This document shows positions 17,428 through 26,739 of a stretch of DNA of 64,000 nt, one piece after another; the first letter of the stretch is position 1; each line of letters starts with the position of its first letter. The stretch is from Saccharicrinis sp963677345 (GTDB lineage Bacteria; Bacteroidota; Bacteroidia; Bacteroidales; Marinilabiliaceae), in contig CAXXLC010000010.1 in NCBI GenBank assembly GCA_963677345.2, positions 93,326 to 157,325 of the forward strand, given 5' to 3'. The notes beneath the pieces are model-generated. The model saw nothing but the letters and a program-made list of their open reading frames with translations. It was not told the DNA's origin and searched no databases. Position numbers and translations under genes: made by a program.

Positions 17428-18333
17428 ATGGATAAATACCAGATTAATCACCTCAGGGAACTCGAAGCAGAATCTATTTTTGTGATTCGTGAAGTAGCTG
17501 CTCAGTTTGAAAGACCGGTGATGTTATTTTCCGGAGGGAAAGATTCTATTGTAATGTTTCATTTAGCTCGTAAAGCATTCTATCCAGCTAAAGTTCCTTT
17601 TGCATTATTACACATTGATACAGGACATAATTTCCAGGAAACTCTTGATTACAGAGATGACCTAATGGAAAAAACAGGTGCAAAATGCATCGTTCGTTAT
17701 GTTCAGGATTCAATTGATCAAGGAAAAGCAGTTGAGGAAAAAGGAATAAATGCTTCTCGTAATAAGCTGCAAACAGTAACGCTTTTAGATGCATTGGAAG
17801 AATTAAAGTGTGATGCAGCTATGGGAGGTGGTCGTAGAGACGAAGAAAAAGCACGTGCAAAAGAAAGATTTTTCTCTCACAGGGATGAATTTGGTCAGTG
17901 GGATCCGAAAAATCAGCGTCCGGAGTTATGGAATATCTTTAACGGACGTAAGCACATGGGTGAGCACTTTAGAGTTTTCCCTATTAGTAACTGGACAGAA
18001 ATGGATGTTTGGCAATATATTTATATGGAAAATATAGAATTGCCAAATTTATATTTTACACATAAGCGTAAAGTATTTAATCGCGATGGAGTATGGATGT
18101 TTAAAGCTCCATTTATGCAGTTAAAGCCAGGTGAAGAAGAAATTGAGATGGATGTTAGATGTAGAACTATTGGTGATATTACCTGTACCGGTTTAACTCT
18201 TTCAAAAGCTGATAATGTTGAAGATATTATTCAGGAGGTAGCTGCAACCAGAACAACAGAAAGAGGTGGTCGTGCTGATGATAAGAGATCTGAATCAGCA
18301 ATGGAAGATCGTAAAAAAGAAGGGTATTTTTAA
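17428..18333 (+). CDS. cysD: Sulfate adenylyltransferase subunit 2
   Basis: 301 residues of the PP-loop ATPase superfamily. The PP-loop is VMLFSGGKDSIVMFHLARKA. Other segments are LLHIDTGHNFQETLDYRDDL, AAMGGGRRDEEKARAKERFF and RVFPISNWTEMDVWQYIYME. With CysN it makes adenosine 5'-phosphosulfate from sulfate and ATP, the first step of sulfate activation. It lies 26 nt before cysN, evidently in the same operon. No cysC or cysH is present in the window, so later steps are encoded elsewhere. Confidence 0.95.
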   Translation: MDKYQINHLRELEAESIFVIREVAAQFERPVMLFSGGKDSIVMFHLARKAFYPAKVPFALLHIDTGHNFQETLDYRDDLMEKTGAKCIVRYVQDSIDQGKAVEEKGINASRNKLQTVTLLDALEELKCDAAMGGGRRDEEKARAKERFFSHRDEFGQWDPKNQRPELWNIFNGRKHMGEHFRVFPISNWTEMDVWQYIYMENIELPNLYFTHKRKVFNRDGVWMFKAPFMQLKPGEEEIEMDVRCRTIGDITCTGLTLSKADNVEDIIQEVAATRTTERGGRADDKRSESAMEDRKKEGYF

Positions 18334-18359
18334 CCATTTAAGTTAAGCATCAAATTATT

Positions 18360-19631
18360 ATGAGCGATAAAAATTCAGGATATTTAGATATGGAACTTTT
18401 ACGATTCACCACTGCCGGTAGTGTTGATGATGGTAAAAGTACTTTAATTGGTAGACTTTTATATGATAGCAAGGCCATTTTTGAAGACCAAATGGAAGCT
18501 ATCGAAAAGGCTAGTGAAAGAATAGGAAATGAAGAAGTAAACCTGGCTTTATTAACTGATGGGTTAAGGGCTGAGAGAGAGCAAGGGATTACCATTGATG
18601 TTGCATATCGTTATTTTGCAACTCCTAAACGTAAGTTTATTATTGCAGATACACCGGGACATATTCAGTATACACGTAATATGGTTACTGGCGCAAGTAC
18701 AGCCAATGTTGCAATTATATTGGTTGATGCCCGTCATGGTGTTCTTGAACAAACGATGCGTCATGCTTATATTGCATCCTTGTTGCAAATTCCGCATGTT
18801 ATTGTTTGTGTAAATAAAATGGATCTTGTTGATTACGCAGAAGATACTTTTGCGAAAATTAAAAGTGATATTGATGGTTTTTCATCAAAGCTGAGTGTTA
18901 AAGATATTCGCTTTGTGCCAATTAGTGCTCTTAAGGGAGATAATGTGGTAGATCGTTCTGCAAAAATGGATTGGTATCAGGGACCTACGTTATTACACTT
19001 ATTAGAAAATATTCATATTAGCAGTGATGTTAATCATCAGGATTTTCGCTTCCCGGTTCAGTATGTAGTTCGTCCTCAGAGTGCTGAATTCCCTGATTAT
19101 AGAGGGTATGCAGGTCGGATAGCTTCAGGAGCCGTTAAGGTTGGTGATCCAATTACTGTTTTACCTTCTGGTTTTACTTCAAAAGTTAAAACTATAGATT
19201 TCTTTGAAGATACTTTAGAAGAAGCTTTTGCTCCTCAATCTGTTACTATTACGCTTGAGGATGAAATAGATATTAGCAGAGGAGATATGCTTGTTAAATC
19301 AGATAATAAACCAACTACTACTCAGGATGTTGAGATGATGATTTGTTGGTTTAATGAAAGAAAGCTGATTCCAAGAGGAAAATATATTATCCGCCATACT
19401 TCTGCAGATGCCAGATGTATGGTAACTGATGTTCATTATAAGATGAATATTAATACATTGGAGAAAAATGAGGATGATAAAGAGGTAGGTATGAATGATA
19501 TTGCTAAAATATCATTGCGAGTTACTAAACCTCTTCATATTGATGCATATACTCAAAACAGAATTACAGGAAGTGTTGTTCTGGTTGATGAAGGTACTAA
19601 TGAAACTGTTGCTGCTGGTATGATCAGATAG
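18360..19631 (+). CDS. cysN: Sulfate adenylyltransferase subunit 1 (GTPase)
   Basis: 423 residues. It is an elongation-factor-like GTPase with P-loop GSVDDGKSTLIGRLLYDSKA, switch II ADTPGHIQYTRNMVTGAS and the guanine motif CVNKMDLVDYAE. Beta-barrel domains 2 and 3 follow (VVRPQSAEFPDYRGYAGRIA; ISRGDMLVKSDNKPTTTQDV). GTP hydrolysis drives APS formation by CysD. The protein ends after domain 3, so there is no fused CysC (APS kinase) domain. Confidence 0.95.
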   Translation: MSDKNSGYLDMELLRFTTAGSVDDGKSTLIGRLLYDSKAIFEDQMEAIEKASERIGNEEVNLALLTDGLRAEREQGITIDVAYRYFATPKRKFIIADTPGHIQYTRNMVTGASTANVAIILVDARHGVLEQTMRHAYIASLLQIPHVIVCVNKMDLVDYAEDTFAKIKSDIDGFSSKLSVKDIRFVPISALKGDNVVDRSAKMDWYQGPTLLHLLENIHISSDVNHQDFRFPVQYVVRPQSAEFPDYRGYAGRIASGAVKVGDPITVLPSGFTSKVKTIDFFEDTLEEAFAPQSVTITLEDEIDISRGDMLVKSDNKPTTTQDVEMMICWFNERKLIPRGKYIIRHTSADARCMVTDVHYKMNINTLEKNEDDKEVGMNDIAKISLRVTKPLHIDAYTQNRITGSVVLVDEGTNETVAAGMIR

Positions 19632-19657
19632 TAATAAAAAAATATAGTATAAAAAAT

Positions 19658-19699
19658 AACCCCGATGATCTTAATTAAACATCGGGGTTTTATTTTGTT
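19658..19699. terminator. Bidirectional terminator after cysN
   Basis: AACCCCGAT (19658-19666) and ATCGGGGTT (19681-19689) form a 9-bp stem with A-runs before it and TTTATTTTG after it. It lies between convergent genes. Confidence 0.9.
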
Positions 19700-19712
19700 T
19701 TAATGTTTACTT

Positions 19713-21287
19713 TTAATATTTCACTCCAAAAGTAAATACAATATTGCTATCTTTTACATTTGTTTTTACAATAGGAGGAGCTCCAAAATATTCATCGTAT
19801 GATGTATCCCAGTTGTAATTATAATAATTAATATCATATGATGATAATTTATAAGCAATATCAAAAAAGTAATTGCCAAATCTGTAACCAAGTCCAGCTG
19901 TATAACTTGTGATTTCATTGTCCTTAGAAGCCTCTTTGTAAAGTTTATCTTTATAAGGAGTCCCTTGAAATGAATAGCCCGCTCTTAAGCTAATTTGTTT
20001 GTTGATTCTATACTCTAATCCTGTTCTAAAATTGTTACTTACTGTATAAGTATTTTTAATAGCCATATTGTTTGCATTGATTATGTCAATGTAATCAAAA
20101 TTGTCAGTGGATGATTTAAACTTGGAGTTACTGTAGTTAATCCTTTCGTAATCAAAGCTTAATATGGCGTGTTTTCCAAATATATACGAAGCACTTGCAA
20201 TTAATTTATCGGGAGTTCTAAAGTTGTATTCTTTTTGATCTTTATAATAATCATAAATAGAACTCACTCCTTCTTCTGGAATTTCATTAAAGAATGAAGC
20301 TTCTATTCTTGTGCCATATTCTTCTTCCATATTGTACCACGTAGGAGAGTGGTATGCAATTCCTAAACGAAAGTTTTTAAAGGGTAAAATGATTACTCCC
20401 AATTTAAGATTTATACCGCTCCCAGAAAAATCTAAATAATCCTTAACGGAATAATTATTGAATACATACTGATCGTATCCATCATTGTTGTCGCTATACT
20501 TCTCGTGATAAATAATATCCTCAGAATAATTTAACAGACTAATGTTTAGACTGGCACCAACTAATATAAAGTTGCTAATGTTAGCACCGCTTGATATGTT
20601 TATCTCACCTGCATATCCATTTTTCTTTATTAATTTCGACTGATCTACTAAATCGTATAAGTCAGCTTCTCGAGCTAAATAATTAGTATAATAATTATCT
20701 TCATCAGGATTAATTAAATAAGTTTGATAGGCTAAATAAGTTGAGCCATCCCAATAATCTTGATCATTATTATTGGCATCAATAATAAAAAAATCAGTCA
20801 TTGAGTTTGTCACACTTTTAGCTTGTGATAAAGATTTATAGTTAAAGTTATTATTACGATTATATCCAATAGCTAAATGAGAACTGATGAGTCCTTTTTT
20901 TACTTCTCTTATTGGTCTGTAAGTCCATACTGCACCAATTTGATTAAATACTAACTTAGTTATATTGTCTTCCGAGCTAATATTATCGAAAGAAGTACCT
21001 CCAAGCGATTTGTAATTACTCTTAGTGTTGTTGAGTGTTAAAGAAGGTGTAAAAGTGAATTCAGATGATCTGTAAGCTGCAATACCTGCGGGGTTAATGC
21101 CTATCGAACTATAATCACCACCTAAAGAACCAAATGCTCCTCCCATAGCTATGGAACGGGCTGTTCCACTATATTGGAGTTGAGAAAAAATAGGAATATC
21201 CTCATAGTTTTGTCCATTACAAATGGATATTGATACAATGGCTAATGTGCTAATTATTATGATTTTAATCTTTGTCATGGTATTCAA
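19713..21287 (-). CDS. OmpP1/FadL-family outer-membrane protein
   Basis: 524 residues with a signal peptide (MNTMTKIKIIIISTLAIVSI..SICNGQ). The mature start (QLQYSGTARSIAMGGAFGSL, then INPAGIAAYRSSEFTFTPSL) has the N-P-A-G motif of FadL-type hydrophobic-compound channels. Alternating beta-strand segments continue to a C-terminal strand ending VFTFGVKY. Annotations in related genomes call this group hemin receptor or OmpP1 transporter; the cargo is not determined here. It is 42 nt downstream of the S/T/R-rich lipoprotein gene and may be co-transcribed with it. Confidence 0.8.
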   Translation of the reverse strand: MNTMTKIKIIIISTLAIVSISICNGQNYEDIPIFSQLQYSGTARSIAMGGAFGSLGGDYSSIGINPAGIAAYRSSEFTFTPSLTLNNTKSNYKSLGGTSFDNISSEDNITKLVFNQIGAVWTYRPIREVKKGLISSHLAIGYNRNNNFNYKSLSQAKSVTNSMTDFFIIDANNNDQDYWDGSTYLAYQTYLINPDEDNYYTNYLAREADLYDLVDQSKLIKKNGYAGEINISSGANISNFILVGASLNISLLNYSEDIIYHEKYSDNNDGYDQYVFNNYSVKDYLDFSGSGINLKLGVIILPFKNFRLGIAYHSPTWYNMEEEYGTRIEASFFNEIPEEGVSSIYDYYKDQKEYNFRTPDKLIASASYIFGKHAILSFDYERINYSNSKFKSSTDNFDYIDIINANNMAIKNTYTVSNNFRTGLEYRINKQISLRAGYSFQGTPYKDKLYKEASKDNEITSYTAGLGYRFGNYFFDIAYKLSSYDINYYNYNWDTSYDEYFGAPPIVKTNVKDSNIVFTFGVKY

Positions 21288-21329
21288 TTCAGTTATTGTA
21301 AAAATTTGAAGTTTGACTAAGTAAATTCC

Positions 21330-22652
21330 TTATCTTCTACCTCCGGATCTGTTGCTTCCACTTGATCTGCTACTGCTTCCGCTTGAACTTCTTGAACCAC
21401 TACTTCTGGTGCTTGTTCCTGAGTAGGATGATCCTGAGCTTGAACTCCTGTTGTATGAAGGTGTGTATGCTCGGGTAGATGTTGAACTACTTGATCTGTT
21501 ATAGTTTGAACGATTGGTTCTGGCACTTCCTGTTGAATAAGTGTTGTTATTTCTTTTTGTATTGCTGTAGCTGCTACTTTTTGCACTGGATGTGCTTGTA
21601 TTGGAGCTGCCACTTCTTGAACTTCTGTTGTAGGTACTTCTGCTTGAAGAGCTACTTGTAGATGTTCTGGTATAGGTTGGCGTATAATTACTTCTGGTAC
21701 TTGTACGTGTTCTTGTGCCTGTTTGTGTTGCTTTTGTTGTTGTTGAGCCTGAAGTTCTGTTATATGAAGCTCTGGTTGATCTGGCCGGGGTTGAAGTTGA
21801 ACTTGATTTTAGATCGGAACCTCGGGTTGAACGTTGTATTGTATTGCTGTTTGATGTTGAATATGTAGGTCTTAATGATTTAGAAGGATTATATACATTA
21901 CTGTAATGTCCATGGTAAGGATATGCATGGTGGTGGTAGTTATTGTAATATGGGTATCCCCAATTGTAATAATATGGGCTATACCAATTATATCCAAAAC
22001 CTAGGCTCCATCCCAAAGATGAATAAGGGTAATTCCATCCAAAAGATCCATGCCATCCGCCATAATAATTATATGGTCTTGCATATCTCCAAGTGTTGTA
22101 ATATGGACTGTACCATTCAGGTATTACAATTGCATAATCGCCTTCAATATAAACATTGTAATCAAATCCACTACCAAATATTACTTCATTATATAAAGGA
22201 GACCAGTATGGTATTCCTACAAACGAGCCATGAAATTTCGCTAAGCGTTCGGCATAATTCCTGTCCATTTCAGAACCTGTGTAATCGTTTACCCAATAGC
22301 CGGTTTCATCGTTGTAATATAACATAGTATCTACTTCTTCAACAGAATTATCTGTTAAAAGATCAGTATACTCATTTTGAATACTGCTAAAATCTCTAAG
22401 GTCTTCCTGTTCTTTTGAAGCTGCGGATTGCTGGTACGCATTCTTTAATTGAGAATAAGTCCTGTTATCTTGTTTTTTAATTTCTTTATCAGGAGCAGGT
22501 AATGAAGAGTAATTCTCAGCAATAGCTAATGGTTTGTCTGAAGGATTGTAATATAAATCATCTTCATATACGCTTGCATTATTCATCTGGTAGCTTGCAC
22601 ATCCGGATAAAATAAAAACTGCGGTTAATGATGCTAATAATATCTTTTTCAT
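21330..22652 (-). CDS. Lipoprotein with Tyr/Trp/Gly-rich centre and Ser/Thr/Arg-rich tail
   Basis: 440 residues. The lipoprotein signal is MKKILLASLTAVFILSGC (lipobox LSGC). Residues ~30-150 are an ordinary acidic region (DDLYYNPSDKPLAIAENYSS). About 150-260 is dominated by Tyr, Trp, Gly, Pro and His (WYSPYYNTWRYARPYNYYGG; YYNNYHHHAYPYHGHYSN). The last ~170 residues are a low-complexity basic tail of Ser, Thr, Arg, Gly and Asn (STSSSSSRSTYNRSSRSGSS) ending SGGRR. No enzyme domain is visible. Such composition suggests a surface or envelope-associated sticky protein, which is inference. It is followed by a FadL-like gene on the same strand. Confidence 0.75.
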   Translation of the reverse strand: MKKILLASLTAVFILSGCASYQMNNASVYEDDLYYNPSDKPLAIAENYSSLPAPDKEIKKQDNRTYSQLKNAYQQSAASKEQEDLRDFSSIQNEYTDLLTDNSVEEVDTMLYYNDETGYWVNDYTGSEMDRNYAERLAKFHGSFVGIPYWSPLYNEVIFGSGFDYNVYIEGDYAIVIPEWYSPYYNTWRYARPYNYYGGWHGSFGWNYPYSSLGWSLGFGYNWYSPYYYNWGYPYYNNYHHHAYPYHGHYSNVYNPSKSLRPTYSTSNSNTIQRSTRGSDLKSSSTSTPARSTRASYNRTSGSTTTKATQTGTRTRTSTRSNYTPTYTRTSTSSSSSRSTYNRSSRSGSSNTSTSSAKSSSYSNTKRNNNTYSTGSARTNRSNYNRSSSSTSTRAYTPSYNRSSSSGSSYSGTSTRSSGSRSSSGSSSRSSGSNRSGGRR

Positions 22653-23541
22653 AGCTCTCGTGTTACTCTGTTAAAACCAATTCTCTGTCGTAAAAAAAGT
22701 AATTATTACTGTAAAATTCACATTTGAAGTGTAAAAATCTACGCTTTAAATGAAAAAAACTTTTCAATGATATTGTTGCAATAATCATGCCGTATTGAGG
22801 AGTGAGGCTGGTTTTAGTTAAATTCGTGTTAAATTCAGAATTGCTCTTTCAACTTTTAGTGAATTTTTCATTCATTTACCTGTTTTTTTGTTCTATAAAA
22901 ATTTAATAGATAGATAATAAGAATAAAGTTTGTAGCATATAGCGAATTGTATGCGATATTTAATTGCTTAAGTACAAATTACAGTCAGACCTTCTATATG
23001 CCAAAATGTATACAAGTTCGGTTTGTTATCTGATAGTTTTCGTTATCCCTTCGGATACAATAAACCTATCCTTATCCGAACACAACCCGAGCAGAACCCC
23101 ATGCCACCCGAACGTGACCCGAAGCCAACCCGAAGCCATATGCAGGCAGACTTCAAAATGAAAGCTTTTTCGAATAATTTTCCTTTATTTTGGCCTATGG
23201 GGGAATAATTGGATAATCGAGTATTTTTTCTGGAATAATATTATTGTTGGAGGTCAGAAAGGTCGTAAGGTTCTTTTGAAGGAATAACAGAAATGTCGCA
23301 ATCAGTAAATAGTGTTGATTAATTTAAAATTAAACAGGTTTGGTACTTAATTAAAATGTAGAGAAGATATTTATAGACAGTATTTGTTGAAAGCATAAAT
23401 TATTAATATTTAAATAAAAGAAGATTGTATTTGATCTTAAAAATGAGATCCTCATAAACCACTTTCCAACTTTACTTTAAATACATTACGTTTTTTTTGC
23501 ACCAACAATTAATAAATTATTTATTCATTAACTTTTTACGG
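22653..23541. other. Long intergenic region with no gene
   Basis: About 0.9 kb between the divergent lipoprotein and proS genes. Apart from the phased repeat at 23085-23137 and a short palindrome near it (TATCC-CTT-CGGATA at about 23045-23060) it is AT-rich, and I see no supported gene or RNA. Confidence 0.5.
23085..23137. repeat. Five-copy 10-11-bp ACCCGA repeat, GC-rich
   Basis: Units begin ACCCGA (or ACCCCA) at 23085, 23096, 23106, 23117 and 23128, spacing 11, 10, 11 and 11 bp. The block is much richer in G+C than the surrounding AT-rich spacer. The two short open frames across it look like chance. Confidence 0.7.
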
Positions 23542-23570
23542 TTTGAAATAGTCGATTTTTATTATTTTTG
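23542..23570 (+). promoter_or_regulatory. Promoter of proS
   Basis: TTTG (23542-23545), 17 nt, TATTTTTG (23563-23570). The leader to the ATG is about 105 nt. Confidence 0.65.
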
Positions 23571-23678
23571 CGCACTCTAAGTGTTCAGATAATTATTTGA
23601 TAATGAAATATGAGGTTTTGTAATTCATTATCTTAATGATTATCAGGAATAAAAAAGGATTAATAGAAAATTATAAAT

Positions 23679-25154
23679 ATGGCAAAAGGATTAACTAAAA
23701 GGAGTGTAGATTATTCTCAGTGGTATAATGAATTGGTAATTAAGGCTGATTTGGCCGAAAACTCAGCAGTTAGAGGTTGTATGGTTATTAAGCCCTATGG
23801 ATATGCTATTTGGGAAAAAATGCAACAACAGCTCGATAAAATGTTTAAGGAAACAGGTCATGTAAATGCATATTTCCCCTTATTTATACCAAAATCTTTT
23901 TTTAGTAAAGAAGCCGATCACGTTGAAGGTTTTGCTAAAGAGTGTGCTGTGGTTACACATTATCGTTTGATGAATGACCCTGATGGTAAGGGTGTTGTTG
24001 TTGATCCGGATGCTAAATTAGAGGAAGAGTTAATTGTTCGTCCAACTTCAGAGACAATAATCTGGAATACATATAAAAACTGGATTCAGTCATATCGTGA
24101 TTTGCCTATAAAATGTAATCAATGGGCAAATGTAGTGAGATGGGAAATGAGAACTAGATTGTTTTTAAGAACTGCTGAGTTCTTATGGCAGGAAGGACAT
24201 ACAGCTCACTCAACAAAACAGGAAGCAATTGAGGAGACTGAAACGATGATTAGGGTATATGCCGAATTTGCCGAGAAATATATGGGTGTTCCTGTAGTTC
24301 AGGGTGTAAAAACTGCTAATGAGCGTTTTGCCGGAGCCCTGGAAACTTATACTATCGAGGCTCTGATGCAGGATGGAAAGGCTTTACAGTCTGGTACATC
24401 TCACTTTTTAGGGCAAAACTTTGCCAAAGCATTTGATGTGAAGTTTGCAAGCAAAGAGGGTACTGAAGATTATGTATGGGCAACTTCCTGGGGAGTTTCA
24501 ACACGTTTGATGGGAGCTTTAATTATGGCTCACTCAGATGATTATGGTTTGGTTTTACCTCCTAAATTAGCGCCAATACAGGTGGCTATCGTACCTATCT
24601 ATAAGAGTGCAGAGGATTTAGCTAAGATTTCTGAAAAAGTTGATGTTATTGTAGCTAAATTGAAAGAAAAAGGAATTTCGGTGAAATACGATGATTCTGA
24701 CAATCGTAAGCCAGGATGGAAATTTGCACAGTATGAGTTACAAGGTGTACCTGTGAGGTTGGCTGTTGGTCCTCGTGATATTGAAAATAACACCATTGAA
24801 GTTGCTCGTAGAGATACATTAACAAAAGAGGTTGTTTCTATTGATAGTGCAGATGTTTATGTTGCTGAATTATTAGATACTATCCAGAATAATATTTTTC
24901 AGAAAGCCTTGGATTTCAGAACGGAGAATACTACTGTTGTAGATTCGTATGATGACTTTAAAAAGGTATTAAAAGAAAAAGGAGGATTTATTTCTGCTCA
25001 CTGGGATGGTACTTCTGATACAGAACAGAGAATCAAAGATGAAACAAAGGCTACCATTAGGTGTATTCCTTTAGAAGGAGATAAAACTCCTGGTAAATGT
25101 ATGGTAACAGGTAATCCTTCTGCACAAAGAGTTCTTTTTGCAAAAGCCTACTAA
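23679..25154 (+). CDS. proS: Prolyl-tRNA synthetase (archaeal/eukaryotic type)
   Basis: 491 residues, the shorter class IIa form without the bacterial editing insertion. Motif 2 lies in WANVVRWEMRTRLFLRTAEF, followed by LWQEGHTAHSTKQEAIEETE, and motif 3 in YVWATSWGVSTRLMGALIMA. The anticodon-binding domain starts at about LAPIQVAIVPIYKSAEDLAK, and the C-terminal zinc-site-like domain ends GNPSAQRVLFAKAY. It charges tRNA-Pro with proline. A tRNA-Pro gene lies at the other end of the window, not linked to it. Confidence 0.95.
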   Translation: MAKGLTKRSVDYSQWYNELVIKADLAENSAVRGCMVIKPYGYAIWEKMQQQLDKMFKETGHVNAYFPLFIPKSFFSKEADHVEGFAKECAVVTHYRLMNDPDGKGVVVDPDAKLEEELIVRPTSETIIWNTYKNWIQSYRDLPIKCNQWANVVRWEMRTRLFLRTAEFLWQEGHTAHSTKQEAIEETETMIRVYAEFAEKYMGVPVVQGVKTANERFAGALETYTIEALMQDGKALQSGTSHFLGQNFAKAFDVKFASKEGTEDYVWATSWGVSTRLMGALIMAHSDDYGLVLPPKLAPIQVAIVPIYKSAEDLAKISEKVDVIVAKLKEKGISVKYDDSDNRKPGWKFAQYELQGVPVRLAVGPRDIENNTIEVARRDTLTKEVVSIDSADVYVAELLDTIQNNIFQKALDFRTENTTVVDSYDDFKKVLKEKGGFISAHWDGTSDTEQRIKDETKATIRCIPLEGDKTPGKCMVTGNPSAQRVLFAKAY

Positions 25155-25180
25155 AATAGAATATTATAATGATATTTGTC

Positions 25181-25217
25181 AGGGGGAGCTGTTTTAATAG
25201 CTCCCCTTTTTGTTTTT
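25181..25217 (+). terminator. Terminator of proS
   Basis: AGGGGGAGCT (25181-25190) pairs with AGCTCCCCTT around an 8-nt loop, followed by TTTTG. Confidence 0.9.
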
Positions 25218-25276
25218 GAACTTTTAACAAACTACTTTTAAAATCAGTATGATTAATTTAATAATTAAGTTTTAAA

Positions 25277-26509
25277 ATGATTAATATAAAAGAACGGTTT
25301 TTAAAATATGTGGGTATTGATACTCAGTCGGATACGGATACTGGTTTAACGCCTTCGACTCCTGGGCAGATGTTTTTTTCAGAGAAATTGGTGGGGGAAT
25401 TAAAAGATCTTGGACTAGATGAAGTTGAGCTTGATGATAATGGTTATGTTATGGCAACAATTCCATCAAATGTGGATTATGAAGTGCCTGTAATTGGATT
25501 TATTGCTCACGTGGATACTAGTCCTGATTTTAGTGGTAAAAATGTAAATCCTTGCATAGTTGAGGATTACGACGGAGGTTCAATTACTTTAAATAAAGAA
25601 AAAAATATTGTATTAAAGCCTGATGAATTTCCTGAATTATTGAAATATAAAGGGCAAACATTAATCACTACAGATGGTAATACTTTGCTGGGAGCTGATG
25701 ATAAGGCCGGCGTTGCGGAAATTGTAACAGCTGCTGAGTATTTGCTAAAACATCCAGAAATAAAGCATGGTAAGATAAGGATTGGTTTTACTCCTGATGA
25801 AGAGATAGGCGCGGGTGCAGATCATTTTGATGTTGAGAAATTTGGTGCTGAGTATGCCTATACAATGGATGGAGGTGAGATTGGTGAATTGGAGTATGAA
25901 AATTTTAATGCTGCTATTGCTAAGATTACGGTTCATGGTCGAAATGTTCACCCTGGCTATGCAAAAAATAAGATGCAAAATTCTATAAGGATAGCAAATC
26001 AGATTATTACCATGTTGCCTCGCGTTGAAACCCCAGAGCATACTTCGGGATACGAAGGGTTTTATCATTTAATGTCGTTTAAGGGTGAGGTTGAAGAAAG
26101 TGAACTGGCCTATATCATCAGGGATTTCAGAAGGGATAGATTTGAGGACAGGAAAAAAGAGATCATGCACATTGTAAATAAGGTGAATAAAGAATATGGC
26201 GCCGGTACAGTTGAAATAGAGGTGAAAGATCAATATTACAATATGCGTGAAAAGGTTGAACCGGTAAAATATATTGTGGATAATGCCCAAAGAGCAATGG
26301 AGCTTGTTGGCGTGAAGCCTTTGGTAAAACCAATCAGAGGTGGAACGGATGGTTCTAGATTGTCATTCATGGGCTTACCTACGCCGAATATTTTTGCAGG
26401 TGGACATAACTTTCATGGTAAATTTGAGTTTGTTCCACTTGAAAGTATGCAAAAAGCTGTTGAAGTAATTGTTAAGATTGTGGAATTGGCTGCGGGTAAC
26501 GACAAATAA
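25277..26509 (+). CDS. pepT: Peptidase T (tripeptide aminopeptidase)
   Basis: 410 residues of the M20 zinc metallopeptidase family. The first zinc/catalytic block is IGFIAHVDTSPDFSGKNVNP, the bridging Asp lies in GNTLLGADDKAGVAEIVTAA, and the catalytic/zinc Glu pair in IGFTPDEEIGAGADHFDVEK. YTMDGGEIGELEYENFNAA follows, with the last zinc ligand in IFAGGHNFHGKFEFVPLESM. It removes the N-terminal residue from tripeptides in the cytoplasm. It is a single gene with its own terminator. Confidence 0.95.
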   Translation: MINIKERFLKYVGIDTQSDTDTGLTPSTPGQMFFSEKLVGELKDLGLDEVELDDNGYVMATIPSNVDYEVPVIGFIAHVDTSPDFSGKNVNPCIVEDYDGGSITLNKEKNIVLKPDEFPELLKYKGQTLITTDGNTLLGADDKAGVAEIVTAAEYLLKHPEIKHGKIRIGFTPDEEIGAGADHFDVEKFGAEYAYTMDGGEIGELEYENFNAAIAKITVHGRNVHPGYAKNKMQNSIRIANQIITMLPRVETPEHTSGYEGFYHLMSFKGEVEESELAYIIRDFRRDRFEDRKKEIMHIVNKVNKEYGAGTVEIEVKDQYYNMREKVEPVKYIVDNAQRAMELVGVKPLVKPIRGGTDGSRLSFMGLPTPNIFAGGHNFHGKFEFVPLESMQKAVEVIVKIVELAAGNDK

Positions 26510-26552
26510 TTTGCCTGGCCTTTTGTGTGATTGTAAAAATATTTACTAGTTT

Positions 26553-26601
26553 AATCTATTGAATATAAGATGTTTTCAATAGATTTTTAGATTTTTTTTT
26601 G
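26553..26601 (+). terminator. Terminator of pepT
   Basis: AATCTATTGAA (26553-26563) pairs with TTCAATAGATT (26575-26585), followed by TTTAG and a run of nine or more T. Confidence 0.8.
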
Positions 26602-26739
26602 AATAATTGAAAATAATTCAAAACTTTTTAAACTTTGTTTTGTTTGGTTTCAGTAACTATATAACCTGAGTTAAATTAAAATTGTAGAGAATTCAGGTTA
26701 GAAATTTTACTGAGTACATTATAAACAAATAAAAAAATT

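Noticed and set aside
21479..22327. Plus-strand frames opposite the S/T/R-rich lipoprotein
   Set aside because: They are complementary shadows of the low-complexity repeats; Leu/Cys/Tyr-rich translation is the mirror of Ser/Arg/Asn codons.
22964..23208. Two overlapping ~60-codon frames in the proS upstream spacer
   Set aside because: They are open only because of the GC-rich ACCCGA repeat, and they overlap each other without promoter or family features.
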